Below, one piece after another: positions 62,293-64,000 of a DNA stretch of 64,000 nt; position 1 is the first letter of the stretch; each line of letters begins with the position of its first letter. The position numbers and the translations under genes are program-made. The DNA lies in contig NZ_FORH01000001.1 of NCBI RefSeq assembly GCF_900113955.1, positions 1,197,857 through 1,261,856 of the forward strand, read 5' to 3'. This DNA is from Celeribacter neptunius. GTDB taxonomy: Bacteria; Pseudomonadota; Alphaproteobacteria; Rhodobacterales; Rhodobacteraceae. The notes beneath the pieces were generated by a model. That model was not told where the DNA came from. It saw only the letters and a list, made by a program, of their open reading frames with translations, and did no database searches.

Positions 62293-63066
62293 ATGAACCA
62301 GACCACACTCGCAAAGACGCCGGAAGGCTTCAACCCGAACGCCAATCACGCCCAGACCGCGCCGGCCTTCTTTTCCGCCTGGGACATCCATGCCTATTAC
62401 GGCGAGAGCTATATCGTGCAGGGGGTGACCTTCAACATCCACGAGGGCGAAATCCTCGCCCTTCTCGGGCGCAACGGGGCCGGCAAGACCTCAACGCTGC
62501 GCGCTCTGGCCCGTCTCGACAGTCCGCAGCTCACCCATGGCGAGGTCTGGCTCGATCACGAGCATCTGCATGACAAGACCTCTTACGAGGCCGCCGTCAA
62601 AGGCATCGCGCTGGTGCCCGAGGATCGCCGGATCATTCCCGGGCTCACAGTGGAGGAAAACCTGCAACTGGCGCAGATCGTCGAACCCGTCGGCTGGTCG
62701 CTCGATCGTCTCTATGATCTCTTCCCGCGGCTCAGAGAACGCCGCAAGCAGGAGGGCGTGACGCTCTCGGGCGGCGAACAGCAGATGCTCGCCATCGCTC
62801 GGGCGCTGGCCCGCGACATCAAGGTGCTTTTGCTCGACGAACCCTATGAGGGCCTCGCCCCGGTGATCGTCGACGAAATCGAGAAGACGCTGAGGATCAT
62901 CAAGGAACAGGGCATCACCACGGTTCTGGTCGAACAGAACGCGGTGCGCGCGCTCAACCTCGCGGATCGCGCGGTGATCCTCGACACCGGTCGCGTGGTC
63001 TATGATGGTAGTGCTAAAGAAGTACTTGAGAACGAAGCGCTCAGAGCCGAATATCTCGCCATCTGA
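62293..63066 (+). CDS. HAAT-family ABC transporter ATPase, LivF type
   Basis: 257 residues. Walker A GRNGAGKTS, signature LSGGEQQMLAIARALARD, Walker B VLLLDEPYEGLAP. It has about 25 extra N-terminal residues before the usual LivF start. Second ATPase of the transporter; acs follows after 95 bp in the same direction. Confidence 0.94.
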   Translation: MNQTTLAKTPEGFNPNANHAQTAPAFFSAWDIHAYYGESYIVQGVTFNIHEGEILALLGRNGAGKTSTLRALARLDSPQLTHGEVWLDHEHLHDKTSYEAAVKGIALVPEDRRIIPGLTVEENLQLAQIVEPVGWSLDRLYDLFPRLRERRKQEGVTLSGGEQQMLAIARALARDIKVLLLDEPYEGLAPVIVDEIEKTLRIIKEQGITTVLVEQNAVRALNLADRAVILDTGRVVYDGSAKEVLENEALRAEYLAI

Positions 63067-63114
63067 CATCCGCCCCTGCCCCGGTTGCCCTCAGGCGCAC
63101 CCCGTGGCGGGGGC

Positions 63115-63138
63115 TGCCCGTGCCTTATGGTGCGGGCA
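63115..63138 (+). other. Hairpin upstream of acs
   Basis: 10-bp stem with two G-U pairs (63115-63124 with 63129-63138) and loop TTAT. No T-run. It ends 11 bp before the acs ribosome binding site, so it may tune acs translation or mRNA stability. Confidence 0.45.
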
Positions 63139-63161
63139 TACGCATTCTGGGAGGAGCCATC

Positions 63162-64000
63162 ATGACTGAAGAAAAGACCTACGCCCCGAGCCAAGCGTTC
63201 GCAGAGAACGCGCTGATTTCCGCCGAACGGTACGAAGAGATGTACGCGCGTTCGGTTTCTGATCCGGTGTCATTCTGGGCGGAACAGGGGAAGATTCTCG
63301 ACTGGATGGAGCCCTACACGCAGGTGAAGAAGACCTGTTTCGATTTCGGCCGCGTCGACATCAAATGGTACGAGGACGGGGTTCTCAATGTCTCCGCCAA
63401 CTGTATCGACCGCCATCTGGCGAAGCGCTCTTTGCAGACCGCGATCATTTTCGAGCCCGACGATCCGGAGGCCGAGGCCCAGCACATCACCTACAAGGAG
63501 CTCTCCGACAAGGTGAACCGCATGGCCAACGTGCTCCTGTCTCAGGGCGTGATGCGCGGCGACCGCGTCGTCATCTACCTGCCGATGATCCCCGAGGCCG
63601 CCTATGCCATGCTGGCCTGTGCCCGGATCGGTGCGATCCATTCGATCGTCTTCGCCGGCTTCTCGCCGGACGCGCTGGCCAACCGCATCAACGACTGTGG
63701 CGCCAAGCTGGTCATCACCTCGGACACAGCACCCCGCGGCGGTCGTCGCACGCCTCTGAAGGCCAACACCGACGCCGCTCTGCTGCACTGTTCCGACAAG
63801 GTGCGCTGCCTCGTGGTCAAGCACACCGGTGACCAGATCACCTGGATCCAGGGCCGCGACGTCGATGTCAAATACCTGATGGAACACGCCAGCCCGGATT
63901 GCCCACCGCGGCCGATGAATGCCGAGGACCCGCTGTTCATCCTCTATACCTCCGGCTCCACCGGCAAACCCAAGGGCGTGGTGCACAGCTCCGGCGGTTA
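63162..64000 (+). CDS. acs: Acetyl-CoA synthetase, 5' part (cut by window end)
   Basis: 279 complete codons, frame open at the window end. Start MTEEKTYAPSQAFAENALIS with GGGAGGAG upstream. Conserved blocks: the N-terminal FWAEQGKILDWMEPYTQVKK, the core GVMRGDRVVIYLPMIPEAAY and IGAIHSIVFAGFSPDALANR, and the AMP/ATP-binding P-loop YTSGSTGKPKGVVHSSGG. Makes acetyl-CoA from acetate, ATP and CoA. It is the last gene seen of the ABC transporter operon, with CrbS-like and ScfR-like regulators just upstream. Confidence 0.95.
   Translation, partial: MTEEKTYAPSQAFAENALISAERYEEMYARSVSDPVSFWAEQGKILDWMEPYTQVKKTCFDFGRVDIKWYEDGVLNVSANCIDRHLAKRSLQTAIIFEPDDPEAEAQHITYKELSDKVNRMANVLLSQGVMRGDRVVIYLPMIPEAAYAMLACARIGAIHSIVFAGFSPDALANRINDCGAKLVITSDTAPRGGRRTPLKANTDAALLHCSDKVRCLVVKHTGDQITWIQGRDVDVKYLMEHASPDCPPRPMNAEDPLFILYTSGSTGKPKGVVHSSGG

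Overview
The window is high-GC chromosomal DNA of an alphaproteobacterium, almost certainly a marine-type Rhodobacteraceae (Roseobacter group). Supporting signs are a B12-dependent ribonucleotide reductase (nrdJ), TRAP solute-binding proteins, PhoX, an RTX/Hint protein, a DUF2849 - sulfite reductase - cysH - DUF934 sulfur operon, a ScfR-type regulator and perfect FnrL-type TTGAT-N4-ATCAA boxes. I see no phage, insertion sequence, rRNA or CRISPR. There is one tRNA (Pro-UGG).

Layout. 0-9.5 kb: a Cache-type sensor kinase and NarL-type regulator between two TRAP binding-protein genes (the first truncated at the edge), an RTX/Hint exoprotein, a TetA-like exporter and a soluble PAS chemoreceptor. 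9.5-16 kb: phoX behind a Pho box, a YbjN-like secreted protein, a MAPEG protein, modA with a one-domain ModE and a palindromic Mo-box candidate, and an OmpA-like protein. 15.8-18.6 kb: the ilvBN operon, preceded by a leader peptide and attenuator and containing a 23-codon micro-ORF between the subunits. 18.7-25.7 kb: an XRE regulator, a small unknown gene, nrdJ with a small partner gene and a very long 5' region carrying paired NrdR boxes, then tRNA-Pro. 25.8-31.7 kb: DUF192 and double cold-shock protein, pdxH/fabI, LysE exporter, gpt, and a quinone-reductase/TetR pair sharing three operators. 32-41.7 kb: aminotransferase, ppiD, trpE, an Lrp-type regulator divergent from the sulfite/APS reduction operon, and ferredoxin-NADP reductase. 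41.7-52 kb: an Ala-rich lipoprotein, infC with an AUA start, a YidE-type transporter, a molybdopterin-binding protein, a FadB-like protein with a degraded hydratase site, a DksA-like gene with two small acidic genes behind an FNR box, and a SpoA-domain protein with a hexapeptide-repeat tail. 52-64 kb: a transporter-fused sensor kinase with a CheY-like regulator, a ScfR-type regulator, a complete HAAT-type ABC transporter and acetyl-CoA synthetase. I read this last block as a short-chain acid sensing, uptake and activation locus.

The most interesting non-coding signals are: (i) a candidate anaerobically induced small RNA at about 47.04-47.20 kb, with a perfect FNR box placed as in class II promoters, a hairpin showing an anti-Shine-Dalgarno loop, and a strong terminator; (ii) the ilv attenuator; (iii) a family of three 117-137 bp intergenic elements with inverted ends; and (iv) several operators (Pho, Mo, TetR, NrdR, FNR) that fit the genes beside them. 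All family and regulon statements come from reading the sequence and knowledge of the families; no searches were run.
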